From the NCBI RefSeq assembly GCF_030131845.1, contig NZ_JASKYM010000003.1, positions 186,001-250,000 on the forward strand: a stretch of 64,000 nt of DNA, in the 5' to 3' direction. The DNA is from Romboutsia sedimentorum (GTDB taxonomy: Bacteria > Bacillota > Clostridia > Peptostreptococcales > Peptostreptococcaceae). Made by a program: the position numbers and the translations under genes. The notes below the pieces were generated by a model. That model did not search any database. It saw nothing but the letters and a program-made list of their open reading frames with translations, and had not been told where the DNA came from. Positions 63,674 to 64,000 of this stretch are shown one piece after another; position 1 is the first letter of the stretch, and every line of letters starts with the position of its first letter.

Positions 63674-64000
63674 ATGAAAAAATTAATTTATTTAATTGTA
63701 CCGTTGTTAATAGGAGGAATGTTTTCATTTGGATTAAATAAATTTCTTGACTATCAGATTGATGACTTACTTAAACAAAAAGATTTAATCCAGATGAAAA
63801 ATGACTCTCTGAGTGATTTAAAAGATAAGGGAAGTATTGTAAATAATCATTTTTTAAAAAATGAAAATATAATGATGTTGGGATCATCGGAACTAGGTCA
63901 TTCAACAAAACAACATCCAATACATTATTTCAATACGAATAGAAGTAAAAATGGAGTAGTGCCTATAGGAAGGGCATATACACAAAATTTACAGGATGCA
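63674..64000 (+). CDS. dltD: D-alanyl-lipoteichoic acid biosynthesis protein DltD, N-terminal part (cut by window end)
   Basis: 109 codons visible; the gene runs off the right edge. An N-terminal membrane anchor (about residues 3-20) is followed by MMLGSSELGHS, which holds the catalytic serine of DltD, and HPIHYFNTN. DltD acts on the outer face of the membrane in passing D-alanine to teichoic acids, which lowers the negative charge of the wall. dltD as first gene fits the dltDABC order known from C. difficile and relatives. Ribosome site TAGGAGAA. Confidence 0.9.
   Translation, partial: MKKLIYLIVPLLIGGMFSFGLNKFLDYQIDDLLKQKDLIQMKNDSLSDLKDKGSIVNNHFLKNENIMMLGSSELGHSTKQHPIHYFNTNRSKNGVVPIGRAYTQNLQDA

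Overview
The window reads as chromosomal DNA of a low-GC, Gram-positive, anaerobic member of the Clostridia, most like the Peptostreptococcaceae (Clostridioides, Paraclostridium, Romboutsia, Terrisporobacter relatives). The grounds are the very A+T-rich codon use, strong GGAGG-type ribosome sites, frequent TTG/GTG starts, an S-box (SAM-I) riboswitch, a tryptophan T-box, a c-di-GMP-I riboswitch, a stand-alone CooS carbon monoxide dehydrogenase, NrdR-controlled class Ib ribonucleotide reductase, HypAB, and a dlt locus that starts with dltD. The species cannot be fixed from the sequence alone. I saw no rRNA, tRNA, CRISPR array, prophage or intact insertion sequence.

Layout. 1-3.7 kb: the end of an AraC-type regulator, then glycerol dehydrogenase and a DhaK-DhaL fusion kinase (oxidative glycerol use). 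4.0-6.5 kb: VanY-like carboxypeptidase with its own response regulator and kinase. 6.8-12.1 kb: a sigma-54 enhancer-binding protein and its likely target operon (a MalY/PatB-type C-S lyase, an NhaC-family transporter and a small membrane protein) behind a near-consensus -24/-12 promoter. 12.3-15.7 kb: a module of a 22-residue repeat protein, a MoxR ATPase and a metallopeptidase/VWA protein. 15.8-17.0 kb (minus): AdaA-type regulator and a CCG-motif protein. 17.8-21.3 kb: LysR regulator divergent from cooS, followed by a wrecked cooC. 21.5-25.0 kb: response regulator, ABC transporter, kinase. 25.1-28.3 kb: nrdEF behind two NrdR boxes. 28.5-29.6 kb: a TIGR00300 / archaeal-type ornithine cyclodeaminase homologue. 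29.7-34.1 kb: TetR regulator divergent from a membrane protein and a large Fe-S flavoenzyme, with a perfect 24-bp operator on the start of transcription. 34.2-38.2 kb: S-box, metNIQ and an M20 hydrolase. 38.3-40 kb: B3/B4-domain protein and a motA-motB remnant. 40-42.2 kb: D-serine dehydratase and a divergent XRE-cupin regulator. 42.4-45.7 kb: membrane sensor kinase, then hypB-hypA. 45.7-46.8 kb (minus): trpP under a T-box. 46.9-49.3 kb: c-di-GMP riboswitch and chemoreceptor. 49.4-55.5 kb: repeat protein, cysteine-desulfurase-like enzyme with an Fe-S partner, CcdA-thioredoxin fusion, flavin reductase, Gfo/Idh dehydrogenase. 55.5-57.1 kb: a decayed GH13 phosphorylase. 57.3-60.2 kb: second VanY, a zinc-ribbon/GIY-YIG fusion, a TIGR04076 protein. 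60.3-64 kb: two-component system, a membrane protein, and the start of dltD.

Themes. Cell-envelope genes recur (two VanY enzymes, four histidine kinases, three OmpR-type regulators, dlt), as does sulfur and amino-acid chemistry (MalY, MetNIQ, desulfurase, D-serine dehydratase, ornithine cyclodeaminase homologue, TrpP). Four genes are clearly decaying: cooC, motA-motB, a GH13 glycosidase and a small membrane gene. The most promising uncharacterised systems are the repeat/MoxR/metallopeptidase-VWA module, the TetR-controlled membrane protein plus multi-domain Fe-S flavoprotein, and the zinc-ribbon/GIY-YIG fusion with an internal start site.
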